Source of the DNA: Niallia sp. Man26
Lineage (GTDB): Bacteria; Bacillota; Bacilli; Bacillales; Cytobacillaceae
DNA length: 64,000 nt
Reading direction: 5' to 3'
Assembly: GCF_022049065.2 (NCBI RefSeq)
Contig: NZ_CP095743.1
Span: 1,193,001-1,257,000 of the forward strand
Both the position numbers and the translations under genes were made by a program. The notes beneath the pieces are model-generated. The model saw nothing but the letters and a program-made list of their open reading frames with translations. It did no database searches and had not been told where the DNA came from. Below, in pieces: positions 47,860 through 56,268 of the stretch (the first letter of the stretch is position 1; the number at the start of each line of letters is the position of its first letter).

Positions 47860-47869
47860 GAGTGGTTAT

Positions 47870-48451
47870 ATGCAGTTAGACAGGCTGGTCGCTTTCCACA
47901 AAACAATCGGTGATCCAACAAGAATCAGAATTATTGCTTTACTAGCAGCAAAGCCGTGGAATGGTACTGCTCTTGCAGGCAAATTAGGATTGACAGCACC
48001 TACTATCACACACCATTTAAAGAAACTGCGAGAAATAAATGTAGTGTATGAACGAAGAGAAAAAAACACGATTTATTTTTATTTAAATAAATCAGTCATT
48101 TCCCAACAGGCAGAAGCGCTTGTTAAATTGTCTCTATTGGAGAAAGGAGAGCAGTCGTTGGATATGAATAGGAATAATGAAGAAGCAGCTAAGATTATCG
48201 AGAATTTTATCGGTTCAGACGGAAGGCTTAAGAATATCCCTGCACAAAGAAAGAAGAAATTAATCATCTTTCGCCATATCATAAAGGGGCTTAAAGAAGG
48301 CATAAAATACGAAGAGAAAGAATTAAATGAATATATCAAAAGGTTTTTTGATGATTATGCGACGATTCGCAGAGAATTTATCATTAACCATTTCATGTAT
48401 AGGGAAAATAATATTTATGAATTGAACCCGGAGGAAATGTGGGCAAAATGA
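47870..48451 (+). CDS. ArsR-type winged helix regulator with DUF2087
   Basis: 193 residues. The N-terminal ArsR-like winged helix (about 1-80) has GDPTRIRIIALLAAKPW and the recognition part TAPTITHHLKKLREINVV. It lacks the CxC metal site of ArsR/SmtB, so metal sensing is unlikely. The C-terminal DUF2087 domain (about 100-193) has GRLKNIPAQRKKKLIIFRHI and YATIRREFI. TTAGGAGTGG is the ribosome site. Its target is unknown; the repeats just upstream suggest autoregulation. Confidence 0.82.
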   Translation: MQLDRLVAFHKTIGDPTRIRIIALLAAKPWNGTALAGKLGLTAPTITHHLKKLREINVVYERREKNTIYFYLNKSVISQQAEALVKLSLLEKGEQSLDMNRNNEEAAKIIENFIGSDGRLKNIPAQRKKKLIIFRHIIKGLKEGIKYEEKELNEYIKRFFDDYATIRREFIINHFMYRENNIYELNPEEMWAK

Positions 48452-48476
48452 TAGGGATAGAATCATCCATCCCTAT
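48451..48476. terminator. Short hairpin between convergent genes
   Basis: ATAGGGAT/ATCCCTAT with a 10-base loop and TTTCTT after it. Confidence 0.55.
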
Positions 48477-48479
48477 TTC

Positions 48480-49277
48480 TTATCCATAATATTCTGGTCT
48501 TCTATCAGAGAAAATTGGAATCATGTTTCGTACCTCGGATACTTTAGCTAGGTCGATGGTCCGTGCTAGGATTTCACTGTTTTCTCCTGCTTCTCCGACA
48601 ATTTCTCCCCATGGATCAATTATCATACTATGGCCTGCGAACACATTTGCAGGATCAGAACCGCTTCTATTGCATGCGACCACATAGCACTGATTTTCAA
48701 TAGCTCTGGCAATTAAGAGTGCTCTCCAATGAGCAAGCCTTGCAAGCGGCCATTCTGCTGATACAAACAGCACATTAGCTCCTTTGGAAGTGTGTGTACG
48801 GACCCACTCCGGAAATCTAATGTCATAGCAAATCAGACCTGCTGCCGTTTCTCCATTCAGCTGAAAGAGCCCAGTTGCTGTTCCGCTTTGTAAATAAAGA
48901 TGTTCATCCATGAGTTTAAATAAATGGAGCTTGTCGTAAGTATGTATTAACTCTCCTTCTTTATTAATGACAAGAAGTGTATTAAAAATCCCATCCTCCT
49001 TTTTATTGGCAACAGAACCTCCGATAATGTGAACTTGATAGCTCCTAGCGAGATGTTGCAAAAAGCTGATTGCCTTCTCTGCATGTTTATCTGCAATAGT
49101 GTCAAGATGTGGCAAATCATAGCCTGTCGTCCACAATTCTGGCAGAATGACAATATCTGTCTGCTTTCCTGCACAGGCTTCTTTAATCCATTTTTCAGCA
49201 GCAAGAAAATTCTGCTTTGGATCACCAAAAACAATATCCATTTGAATGATGCTTATGTTCCATTCCAGAAAAATCAC
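48480..49277 (-). CDS. mtnU: Nitrilase-family omega-amidase (methionine salvage)
   Basis: 265-residue carbon-nitrogen hydrolase. The catalytic triad can be placed as Glu (LPELWTTGY), Lys (YDKLHLF) and Cys (GLICYDIRFPE). It resembles B. subtilis MtnU/YkrU, which hydrolyses the 2-oxo acid amide left after glutamine-dependent transamination. The divergent mtnE-like gene supports this. The start is uncertain: GTG 49277 has no spaced ribosome site, while CTG 49268 lies 6 bases after GAGGGTG and would begin LEWNIS, matching the usual N-terminus better. Confidence 0.82.
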   Translation of the reverse strand: MIFLEWNISIIQMDIVFGDPKQNFLAAEKWIKEACAGKQTDIVILPELWTTGYDLPHLDTIADKHAEKAISFLQHLARSYQVHIIGGSVANKKEDGIFNTLLVINKEGELIHTYDKLHLFKLMDEHLYLQSGTATGLFQLNGETAAGLICYDIRFPEWVRTHTSKGANVLFVSAEWPLARLAHWRALLIARAIENQCYVVACNRSGSDPANVFAGHSMIIDPWGEIVGEAGENSEILARTIDLAKVSEVRNMIPIFSDRRPEYYG

Positions 49278-49454
49278 CCTCTATTCATCTTGAATTTTAT
49301 CGCTTATAATGAAAAACAACATTTACGTTTACTTCCCTTGCTTCTTTTATAACATAAATAATTTGAATATTATATATTTTCTAGGTGAAGTGCATCAAGA
49401 AAAAAGACGACTGTATTAAAATACGTGTATTAATTTAGAAAGAAGGTAGAAGGA

Positions 49455-50627
49455 ATGAAGGAATATCGTCAATCAGCCTTGTTAGACAGACTCCCAGTTC
49501 AATTTTTTGCATCTCTTGTAGAAAAGGTAGCGTCGTACACCGAAAAGGGCTGTGATGTAATTAATTTAGGTCAAGGCAATCCTGACCAACCAACACCTGA
49601 GTATATTGTTAAAAGCCTGCAGAATGCTGCAGAAAAGCCAATCAACCATAAATATTCCCCTTTTAGAGGCTATCCTGCCTTAAAAAAAGCGGTTGCTGAA
49701 TTTTACAAGCGAGAATACGCCGTAGATTTGGACCCGGAAACAGAGGTGGCTGTTTTGTTCGGAGGAAAAGCTGGTTTAGTGGAAATACCTCAATGTCTTC
49801 TTAATCCAGGTGATACGGTGCTGCTGCCAGACCCTGGCTATCCTGATTATTTGTCAGGTGTGGCACTTGCACAAGGTGAGATGGTAATGCTGCCTCTTGA
49901 AGAGAAGAATCAATTTCTTCCAGATTATAGTAAGCTTTCTAATTCTGTGCTGGAGAAAGCAAAATTGCTGTTCTTAAATTATCCCAATAATCCGACTGGG
50001 GCTACGGCGACGAGTGAATTCTTCCAAGAAACAGTATCTCTAAGCCTTGAACATGATATTTGTGTAGTTCATGATTTTGCTTATGGAGCAATTGGATTTG
50101 ACGGAAAAAAACCAATCAGTTTTCTCTCCGCCCCGAAAGCGAAGGATGCCGGCATTGAAATCTACACCTTATCGAAAACATTTAATATGGCAGGATGGAG
50201 AGTAGGCTTTGCAGTAGGAAACAAAAGTATAATCTCTGCACTAAACCTTTACCAAGACCATCTGTATGTCAGTTTGTTCGGAGCAGTACAAGAAGCAGCT
50301 ATCACAGCTCTGACCAGTTCCCTTGAGGAAGTAGACAAGCTAAACAGCATGTATCAACGAAGAAGGGATGTCTTCATCAATGGATTAAAAAGTATCGGCT
50401 GGAAGGTGGAGGCGCCGAGCGGCTCGTTTTTTGCATGGCTGAAGGTACCTGACGGCTATACTTCTGAGCAGTTTGCAGACTATTTATTAGAGAAGGCTCA
50501 TATTGCTGTAGCGCCAGGAACAGGATTTGGAGAATATGGAGAAGGATATGTCAGAGCAGGCTTGCTCACATCAGAAGAACGGCTTTTAGAGGCTGTAGAA
50601 CGGCTCAGAAAGCTGGCTAATGAATAA
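49455..50627 (+). CDS. mtnE: PLP-dependent methionine-salvage aminotransferase
   Basis: 390-residue class I/II aminotransferase like B. subtilis MtnE/YkrV, which makes methionine from its 2-oxo acid, with glutamine as donor. PLP-site motifs: NYPNNPTGA, HDFAYGAI and the Schiff-base lysine in TLSKTFNMAGWRVGF. The Arg that binds the carboxylate is in GYVRAGLL. The other mtn genes (KS, WXBD) are not here, and I see no S-box before this gene. Divergent from the mtnU-like gene. Confidence 0.85.
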   Translation: MKEYRQSALLDRLPVQFFASLVEKVASYTEKGCDVINLGQGNPDQPTPEYIVKSLQNAAEKPINHKYSPFRGYPALKKAVAEFYKREYAVDLDPETEVAVLFGGKAGLVEIPQCLLNPGDTVLLPDPGYPDYLSGVALAQGEMVMLPLEEKNQFLPDYSKLSNSVLEKAKLLFLNYPNNPTGATATSEFFQETVSLSLEHDICVVHDFAYGAIGFDGKKPISFLSAPKAKDAGIEIYTLSKTFNMAGWRVGFAVGNKSIISALNLYQDHLYVSLFGAVQEAAITALTSSLEEVDKLNSMYQRRRDVFINGLKSIGWKVEAPSGSFFAWLKVPDGYTSEQFADYLLEKAHIAVAPGTGFGEYGEGYVRAGLLTSEERLLEAVERLRKLANE

Positions 50628-50632
50628 CTTGC

Positions 50633-50667
50633 AAAAACCCGTCGTAAAGTAAAGCAGGCGGGTTTTT
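50633..50667 (+). terminator. Terminator of the aminotransferase gene
   Basis: AAAAACCCGTC/GGCGGGTTTTT stem, 13-base loop. Confidence 0.8.
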
Positions 50668-50684
50668 CCTTTTCTGAAAGAAAA

Positions 50685-50832
50685 CGTCGAAAATAAAGGC
50701 TAAATAATGTAAAATTTTGTATGGTGATTTAGCGATAAAAAGCACTTAAACAATAATATTTTTCAAAAACAAAATGAAAGCGCTTCATGTTTTTGGGGGG
50801 TTATGGAGGTTTTTGAAGGTTTATTTGTCGAA
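50685..50832. promoter_or_regulatory. Spo0A-box-like sites upstream of spo0E-like gene
   Basis: TGTCGAA at 50826-50832 is an exact 0A box. CGTCGAA at 50685-50691 differs at one base. A cre-like near palindrome (ATGAAAGCGCTTCAT, 50774-50788) lies between them. They are 170-320 bp before a Spo0E-type gene. Regulation by Spo0A is therefore possible, but single 7-mers can occur by chance. Confidence 0.4.
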
Positions 50833-51002
50833 AATCCAGTTATTTTTTGACTATTCTAATTCCAAATACCTATTTTAAAGAAAAAAATGTCTAATATTGC
50901 GATTCTATTTACTTTTATTTATTTTCTTGTAATAATTCATCAAGTAAACGTGAATTTGTCTTTACAAATAATTAATATAAATACGATTAGGAGGAAAAGA
51001 AA

Positions 51003-51263
51003 GTGCAACCGAGGAAACAAGAATTACTGCTTGCTATCCAAAAGAAGAGAGAGGTGATGATTGAGGAAGCACAACGTTCAGGGTATACGAGTGAGGAAAC
51101 AGTCCGATACAGTCAGGAACTCGATGAGCTGATTTTTCAGTATCAATTGCATGTGCGGCTGCAAAAGACAAAGATGAATTTTGTGAAAAAATCCTATAAA
51201 TCAATGATCGTATGGCCAAAGCATCTCGTCTACCAGCACAAAAAGATTTCAGAGATACTATGA
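51003..51263 (+). CDS. Spo0E-family aspartyl-phosphate phosphatase
   Basis: 86 residues. The family signature SQELD (37-41), followed by ELI, lies in the second half of a two-helix hairpin, and the N-terminal helix has IQKKREVMIEEAQ. Such proteins dephosphorylate Spo0A~P and delay sporulation. A basic C-terminal tail (about 56-86) is longer than in minimal members. Start GTG 51003 follows AGGAGG. It lies between a KinE-like and a KinD-like kinase gene, which matches a phosphorelay role. Confidence 0.88.
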   Translation: MQPRKQELLLAIQKKREVMIEEAQRSGYTSEETVRYSQELDELIFQYQLHVRLQKTKMNFVKKSYKSMIVWPKHLVYQHKKISEIL

Positions 51264-51659
51264 AACATTTACAACATTGCCTTCCATTTAAAAAAGAATA
51301 CGTTAATGGCTGAAAGTCAATATCCTTTCTTCTCGCCTCCTTGGGACAATCTGTTATATTCCAAATATAAAAGACAACGAGAGTTTCTTGTAACAAATCA
51401 GGTAAAGTCATTTCGATTTTGCGCCATGCATTATTTTATCTGGAAAAGTAACGATGTTTTTGTACATAAGGAAAGTTTTCTTTTATTAAGAAAAACAGCA
51501 TGAAGGATGATGACAAAACAAAACCTTCGATTAATGCTGAAGGGTTATGGACAGTTTACGCATTTAAGATTAGCATCTATCACTATATCCCTTCTAAGAG
51601 TTTTTAATAAAGTATGAAAGCAAGAGCCATCGTCGCCTCGCCTCATTAAGAAATGTAGA
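51264..51659. other. Region without recognisable genes
   Basis: About 400 bases between the Spo0E-like and KinD-like genes. A 65-codon frame (51306-51503) has no ribosome site and an unnatural composition. An imperfect AACC(C)TTC/GAAGGGTT hairpin lies near 51522-51546. Nothing else is clear; a small RNA cannot be excluded. Confidence 0.3.
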
Positions 51660-51692
51660 AAGCCCTTATATAGATAAGGACTTTTTGCTAAA
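51660..51692 (-). terminator. Terminator of the KinD-like gene
   Basis: Minus-strand stem AAAGTCCTTAT/ATAAGGGCTTT with a 4-base loop, 18 bases after the stop codon. Confidence 0.65.
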
Positions 51693-51709
51693 GGCTCTGA
51701 TATGTTTTG

Positions 51710-53197
51710 TTATGAATTTAACGGCAGGATAATATCCACTTTCGTACCTTTGTTTTCCACACTTGAAAGATATATCTCCCCATTGAATGATTGAATAATT
51801 CTTCTGCATACGACAAGACCTAAGCCTGTTCCAGATGACTTGGATGTATAAAACGGTTCAAACAGCTTTTTCAGTTCTGTTTCAGGAATACCTACACCAG
51901 TGTCATATACCGTAATGCTGACACGATTATTCAATTCTTTTAATTTAATTGTCAGTGTACCGCCGTTTTCCATTGCTTCTAATGCGTTTTTCGTAATGTT
52001 TAGAATGACCTGTTTCATTTGATCAGCATTGCAATATACAAACAGCTTTTTTTTGGCAATTTCAAAATGACATTCTACGTTATAAAGATTTGCCTCTGAG
52101 AGGATCAGGGGCTTTAATTCTGTAACAATGTTTTCAATGTTTAAAAGCTGTTTTTTAAGTTCTGTCGGTTTGCCCAAAATCAGAAACTGGCTGACTATTT
52201 CATTAATTCTATTAATCTCTTTTTGAATAATCGAGAAGTAGAATTGATCTTCCGCATCCTTATGCTTTTCACTTAACAGCTGTACGAGGCCCTTGATGCC
52301 AGTTAAAGGATTTCTAATTTCATGTGCAGAACTAGCGGCCATATTGCCGACCAGTTCGAGCTTATGCAGTTCATTTTCTTTATTTTCTTGGTCTGCTTTC
52401 TTTTTGTGATGATAAAGAATGATGACAAAATACAGTAAATGAAAACATATAAAGAAGATGAGCAGTAAAGGCCAGTTCTTTGTTATGATTTTTTTGGTTT
52501 TAATTTCTTTTTGCTCTACAATTATCTTCCAAGGTAAGCTGTTCATAGGCAAGGCAATTGTGGAGCTGCTTAGAGATATTGGTTTATTCATACTTAATAT
52601 AGTTTCTTTTTCTTCGCTAATAACGGCAATATTGCTTTTGGGTGTGAGCATTTCCATCACATTCGATAAATAATCGACCCTTAAATAAGCAATAATTAAG
52701 TTCACCACATGCTGCTGATCATCTAAAACTGGCTTGGCAAGACCGATTACTTTTTGTCCATCGACAAGGTAATCTGTTTTGTTTGAGACGGTTGCAATTT
52801 TTGCTTTAATGGCTTCTTTTACATAATCTTCTTGAGGGATAGCCATTTCTTCAATTTTCCTGTCTGTTCCAGCAATTCTATTGCCAGCAGGATCGAGTAT
52901 GTAAATTCCTCCATACATTTGCTCCTGTAACAGGAGCTTTTTCAGGAAGATATTTTGTTTAGCTTTATCCCAATTACCTGAAGAGGATTCCAGCATGATG
53001 CTGACAGTATTCAATGAGTTAATCGTTTTATTAATAAAATTATCCCATTGCCTTTGATGAACAGAAGCAATTCTGTATGCATTTCTCTCATGCTTTGCGA
53101 CTTCTTCCTTTTCTTTTGTAAACAATAATATCCCTGCTGCCAGAAGAAACGGGAAGATGGCAACAGTTATATATATTAATAATTTTTTAACAATCAT
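51710..53197 (-). CDS. Membrane sensor histidine kinase, KinD type
   Basis: 495-residue kinase. Transmembrane helix 1 (about 3-26), extracytoplasmic dCache-like sensor (about 35-235, with YGGIYILDPAGNRIAGTD), transmembrane helix 2 (about 240-262), HisKA with phospho-His292 (SSAHEIRNPLTGIKG) and HATPase (NALEAMEN, DTGVGIPE, GTGLGLVV). The architecture matches B. subtilis KinD, which senses small molecules such as malate-like or pyruvate-like ligands. The frame opens at 53212; ATG 53197 has GGAG at 9-base spacing and is preferred. It has no partner regulator nearby and lies close to the spo0E-like gene. Confidence 0.87.
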   Translation of the reverse strand: MIVKKLLIYITVAIFPFLLAAGILLFTKEKEEVAKHERNAYRIASVHQRQWDNFINKTINSLNTVSIMLESSSGNWDKAKQNIFLKKLLLQEQMYGGIYILDPAGNRIAGTDRKIEEMAIPQEDYVKEAIKAKIATVSNKTDYLVDGQKVIGLAKPVLDDQQHVVNLIIAYLRVDYLSNVMEMLTPKSNIAVISEEKETILSMNKPISLSSSTIALPMNSLPWKIIVEQKEIKTKKIITKNWPLLLIFFICFHLLYFVIILYHHKKKADQENKENELHKLELVGNMAASSAHEIRNPLTGIKGLVQLLSEKHKDAEDQFYFSIIQKEINRINEIVSQFLILGKPTELKKQLLNIENIVTELKPLILSEANLYNVECHFEIAKKKLFVYCNADQMKQVILNITKNALEAMENGGTLTIKLKELNNRVSITVYDTGVGIPETELKKLFEPFYTSKSSGTGLGLVVCRRIIQSFNGEIYLSSVENKGTKVDIILPLNS

Positions 53198-53378
53198 ACA
53201 CATCTTCTCCATTAAAAATAACCAATTTATGTTTTAAGTAGATTTGTTTCTAAACTTATAATATACCATAAATTCCAAAAGAAGTAAGCAACTAGATGCC
53301 TATCTTTCGATTAAACAAATTGTCTGTAAACAATCCTGTTGATTCATTCGGAAAAAAAGGGTATGGTAAGAAGAGAAA

Positions 53379-53425
53379 TTGACAAATACAAGGAAAAAAA
53401 GTATAATTAATTTGAATTCGAGATA
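53379..53425 (+). promoter_or_regulatory. Perfect sigma-A promoter with MarR-type operator
   Basis: TTGACA (53379-53384), exactly 17 bases, TATAAT (53402-53407), all consensus. TTTGAATTCGAGATA (53411-53425) lies at the expected start site. Its right half AATTCGAGATA agrees with the MhqR box of B. subtilis, whose left half is degenerate here. A full-consensus promoter blocked by its own product would be a simple autorepression device. Confidence 0.75.
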
Positions 53426-53449
53426 TTTTTATATAAAGGAAGAATAAAT

Positions 53450-53893
53450 ATGGGCAATGAAGAAACAAATCAATCATTAAAATTATTTATTGTGCTGTCA
53501 AGAGCATATCGAGCAATTAACGAAAACGTCAATAAACTTATTCACACATATGGATTGAATCCAACAGAATTTGCTGTTTTAGAACTGCTGTATCATAAAG
53601 GTGATCAGCCTTTGCAGCAAATTGGCGGAAAAATTTTATTGGCAAGCGGAAGTATCACGTATGTTGTGGATAAACTTGAGGAAAAAGGCTATTTGAAAAG
53701 GGTTGCCTGTCCTACTGATAGAAGGGTGACAATTGCATCCATTACCGACAGCGGAAAAGAAATGATCGAAACAATCTTTCCAAGCCATGAACAAAGAATT
53801 CATGATCTAATGTCTGAGCTTTCCACTGAAGAAAAGGAAACCGTCATACAGCTTGTAAAAAGATTAGGTCTTTCTGCCAGCGGAAAAAAATAA
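53450..53893 (+). CDS. MarR-family regulator, MhqR-like
   Basis: 147 residues. Helical dimerisation ends flank a winged helix (about 38-105) with LNPTEFAVLELLYHKGDQPLQQ, the recognition segment ASGSITYVVDKLEEKGYL and the wing DRRVTIASIT. It is similar in size and pattern to B. subtilis MhqR, a quinone and catechol-responsive repressor. It has no conserved N-terminal Cys like OhrR. AAAGGAAGA is its ribosome site. Targets may include itself and possibly genes elsewhere; no mhq genes are seen here. Confidence 0.83.
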   Translation: MGNEETNQSLKLFIVLSRAYRAINENVNKLIHTYGLNPTEFAVLELLYHKGDQPLQQIGGKILLASGSITYVVDKLEEKGYLKRVACPTDRRVTIASITDSGKEMIETIFPSHEQRIHDLMSELSTEEKETVIQLVKRLGLSASGKK

Positions 53894-53904
53894 CCAATTT
53901 GTTT

Positions 53905-53931
53905 AAAGAGGGGAGATACCCCTCTTTTTTT
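53905..53931 (+). terminator. Terminator of the marR-type gene
   Basis: AAAGAGGGG/CCCCTCTTT stem with eight T. Confidence 0.88.
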
Positions 53932-53955
53932 TATACTAATAATATATTAGTATAA
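53931..53955. repeat. Perfect AT-rich inverted repeat
   Basis: 11 bp arms TTATACTAATA and TATTAGTATAA with a 3-base spacer. It lies directly after a terminator and 140 bases before the oligoendopeptidase gene, so it may be an operator. Confidence 0.55.
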
Positions 53956-54094
53956 ACTAGTTTTACTAAGAATGCAGGAATATAGAGGCTCGCTGTATAA
54001 TAAGAATAGTTGGATAAGAAATTAGATTTATTTCCGTTATACAACTATAATTATGAAAGCTTTGCGAAAAATAAAATAGCTTGGAGGAACATAC

Positions 54095-55792
54095 GTGAAA
54101 TTTTCAGCATTTACATACGAAAGACCAGATGTAACTAGCATAAAAAAAGAGATGGGCGCATTATTAGAAACCTTTAAAACTGCTGAAAATCTCGAACAGC
54201 AGATTGCAGTAATTGAAAAAATCAATAAGATCCGCAACAATGTTTCCACACAGTTTAATATTTGCTATATACGCCATTCGGTTGATACTGCTGATGAATT
54301 CTATCAACAGGAGCAGGATTATATTGACGAAATCTCTCCTGAAATAGAAGGGTTAGAAACGAAGTATTACGAGGCACTTGTGCAATCGAAATTCAAGGAT
54401 GAGCTTGAAGCGAAATGGGGCAAACAATTATTCGCTTTAGCAGACGCTCAGCTGAAAGTCTTCTCCGAAGAAGTAATGTCTTTGCTGCAGCAGGAAAATA
54501 AGCTTTCAACAGAATATACAAAGCTAATGGCTTCTGCAAAGATTCATTTTGAGGGTGAAGAAAGAACATTGGCACAAATGGAGCCTTTTACTGAATCGAA
54601 AGACCGTGCTGTCCGGAAGGATGCAAATGAGAAGAAGTTTGCCTTTTTAGCGGAAAATGAAGCACAGCTTGACCGGATTTATGATGATATGGTTAAGGTC
54701 CGCACCGAAATCGCAAAGAAATTAGGATACAATAATTTTGTTGAGCTTGCTTACTACCGTATGTATCGCACAGATTATGATGCAGAGATGGTTGCTAAAT
54801 TCAGAGAGCAGGTAAAGGAGCATATTGTTCCCCTTGCATCTAAGTTAAAAGAAAGACAGAAGAGCCGAATTGGCGTAGAAGAACTAAAATTTTATGATGA
54901 GCCGTTCAATTTCTTATCAGGTAATGCAGCGCCTAAAGGTGATTCAGAATGGATCCTTGAAAATGGCCAAAAGATGTACAATGAATTGTCAAAAGAAACA
55001 GGCGAGTTTTTTAAACTGTTAAATGAAAATGAACTGATGGATTTAGTCGCTAAAAAAGGAAAAGCCGGCGGAGGGTACTGCACTTTTATTGAGGATTATA
55101 AGGCGCCGTTTATCTTTTCTAACTTCAATGGAACTTCCGGTGATATCGATGTATTGACACATGAAGCAGGACACGCATTCCAGGTGTATTCAAGCGGTGC
55201 TAATTTTGATATCCCAGAATACTACTGGCCGACATATGAAGCGGCAGAAATACATTCAATGAGCATGGAGTTTTTTACATGGCCGTGGATGGACCTGTTC
55301 TTCCAGGAAGATGCAGATAAATATAAATTTTCCCATTTAAGCTCCTCCTTGCTTTTCCTTCCATACGGAGTGTCTGTTGATGAGTTTCAACATTGGGTTT
55401 ATGAAAATCCGGAAGCAACACCGAAGGAAAGAAAGCAGGCCTGGAGAGAAATTGAACAAAAATACTTGCCGCATAAAGATTATGATGGAAATGACTATCT
55501 AGAAGGGGGCGGCTTCTGGCAAAGACAATCCCATATTTACACATCTCCGTTCTATTATATTGATTATACGCTTGCCCAGATTTGTGCCTTCCAATTCTGG
55601 AAGCGATCAAGAGAGAATCAGGAGGAAGCTTGGGCTGATTATGTGAAACTATGCCAGCTGGGGGGAAGCCTGCCTTTCACAGAACTGGTGAAGGAAGCAA
55701 ACCTGATATCTCCATTTGAAGATGGCTGTGTGGAATCAGTAATTGGAGAAATTGATGCATGGCTTCAATCTGTTGATGACAGCAAGCTTTAA
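54095..55792 (+). CDS. M3-family oligoendopeptidase (PepF-like)
   Basis: Cytoplasmic zinc oligopeptidase of 565 residues. The HEAGH zinc site is at 356-360 (LTHEAGHAFQVY), and the third ligand Glu lies in EAAEIHSMSMEF. The N-terminal helical oligopeptidase lid (about 10-190) is present. This is the short M3 class common in Bacillus. GTG start 54095 follows TTGGAGGAACA. Transcribed alone, with a strong bidirectional-looking terminator. Confidence 0.92.
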   Translation: MKFSAFTYERPDVTSIKKEMGALLETFKTAENLEQQIAVIEKINKIRNNVSTQFNICYIRHSVDTADEFYQQEQDYIDEISPEIEGLETKYYEALVQSKFKDELEAKWGKQLFALADAQLKVFSEEVMSLLQQENKLSTEYTKLMASAKIHFEGEERTLAQMEPFTESKDRAVRKDANEKKFAFLAENEAQLDRIYDDMVKVRTEIAKKLGYNNFVELAYYRMYRTDYDAEMVAKFREQVKEHIVPLASKLKERQKSRIGVEELKFYDEPFNFLSGNAAPKGDSEWILENGQKMYNELSKETGEFFKLLNENELMDLVAKKGKAGGGYCTFIEDYKAPFIFSNFNGTSGDIDVLTHEAGHAFQVYSSGANFDIPEYYWPTYEAAEIHSMSMEFFTWPWMDLFFQEDADKYKFSHLSSSLLFLPYGVSVDEFQHWVYENPEATPKERKQAWREIEQKYLPHKDYDGNDYLEGGGFWQRQSHIYTSPFYYIDYTLAQICAFQFWKRSRENQEEAWADYVKLCQLGGSLPFTELVKEANLISPFEDGCVESVIGEIDAWLQSVDDSKL

Positions 55793-55796
55793 AGAG

Positions 55797-55838
55797 GAAA
55801 AGAAGACCACATCATTATGATGTAGTCTTCTTTTTTTA
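55797..55838 (+). terminator. Terminator of the oligoendopeptidase gene
   Basis: Stem of about 16 bp built on AAGAAGAC...TCA with a TTA loop and seven T. Confidence 0.9.
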
Positions 55839-55857
55839 AAGACGTTTTAGAAATAAT

Positions 55858-56130
55858 CTATGGCTTTCCGACAAAGTAAACGATGTGCGGATAGCGAATA
55901 TGATAATGAGCATCGCCGGCAGTTAATGGAATATGGTCAATCGCGACCCCGCTCCATACTTCATCTAATGCTCCCATTGTTATAATAACGCGCAGGTTTT
56001 TGTCTAATAGGTGATCAAGAAACACAGGCTCTGCTGAGACAGTATAAGCAGGGGATAATTGCTTCATTATATCGGGAAATTGTTTAGAAAATGTATAATG
56101 GAAAGGGGCAGTTTCGTTTGCTGTTGCCAT
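55858..56130 (-). CDS. Small protein of unknown function
   Basis: Unrecognised protein of 90 residues when read from ATG 56130. It is mixed alpha/beta, with no signal or membrane helix. DHLLDKNLRVIITMGALDEVWSGVAIDHIPLTAGDAHY looks like a compact barrel-like core. ATG 56130 has no ribosome site. In the same frame ATT 56151 lies 7 bases after a perfect AAAGGAG, and would add seven residues (INAAISA). The other nearby ATG (56145) is in a different frame and yields only 26 codons. So an ATT start, or poor translation from ATG, must be considered. Confidence 0.55.
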   Translation of the reverse strand: MATANETAPFHYTFSKQFPDIMKQLSPAYTVSAEPVFLDHLLDKNLRVIITMGALDEVWSGVAIDHIPLTAGDAHYHIRYPHIVYFVGKP

Positions 56131-56227
56131 TGCTGAAATGGCTGCATTAATGAATCAACTCCTTTATTACTAATAAAGTATGTTAAGCATTCATAAAGGT
56201 GCTAAAGTCAGAGAATGAAATATAGGC

Positions 56228-56266
56228 AAAAAAAACCGGCAAGGAATACTCCTTGCCGGTTTTTTC
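56228..56266 (-). terminator. Terminator of camS
   Basis: Perfect 12-16 bp stem ACCGGCAAGGA/TCCTTGCCGGT with A and T runs on either side; 3 bases after the camS stop. Confidence 0.9.
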
Positions 56267-56268
56267 GT

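Noticed and set aside
50774-50788. CcpA cre site before the Spo0E-like gene
   Set aside because: The palindrome is one base short of the 14-base cre consensus, so I only mention it as cre-like.
51306-51503. 65-residue protein between the Spo0E-like and KinD-like genes
   Set aside because: No ribosome binding site, no family resemblance, and composition unlike the neighbouring genes.
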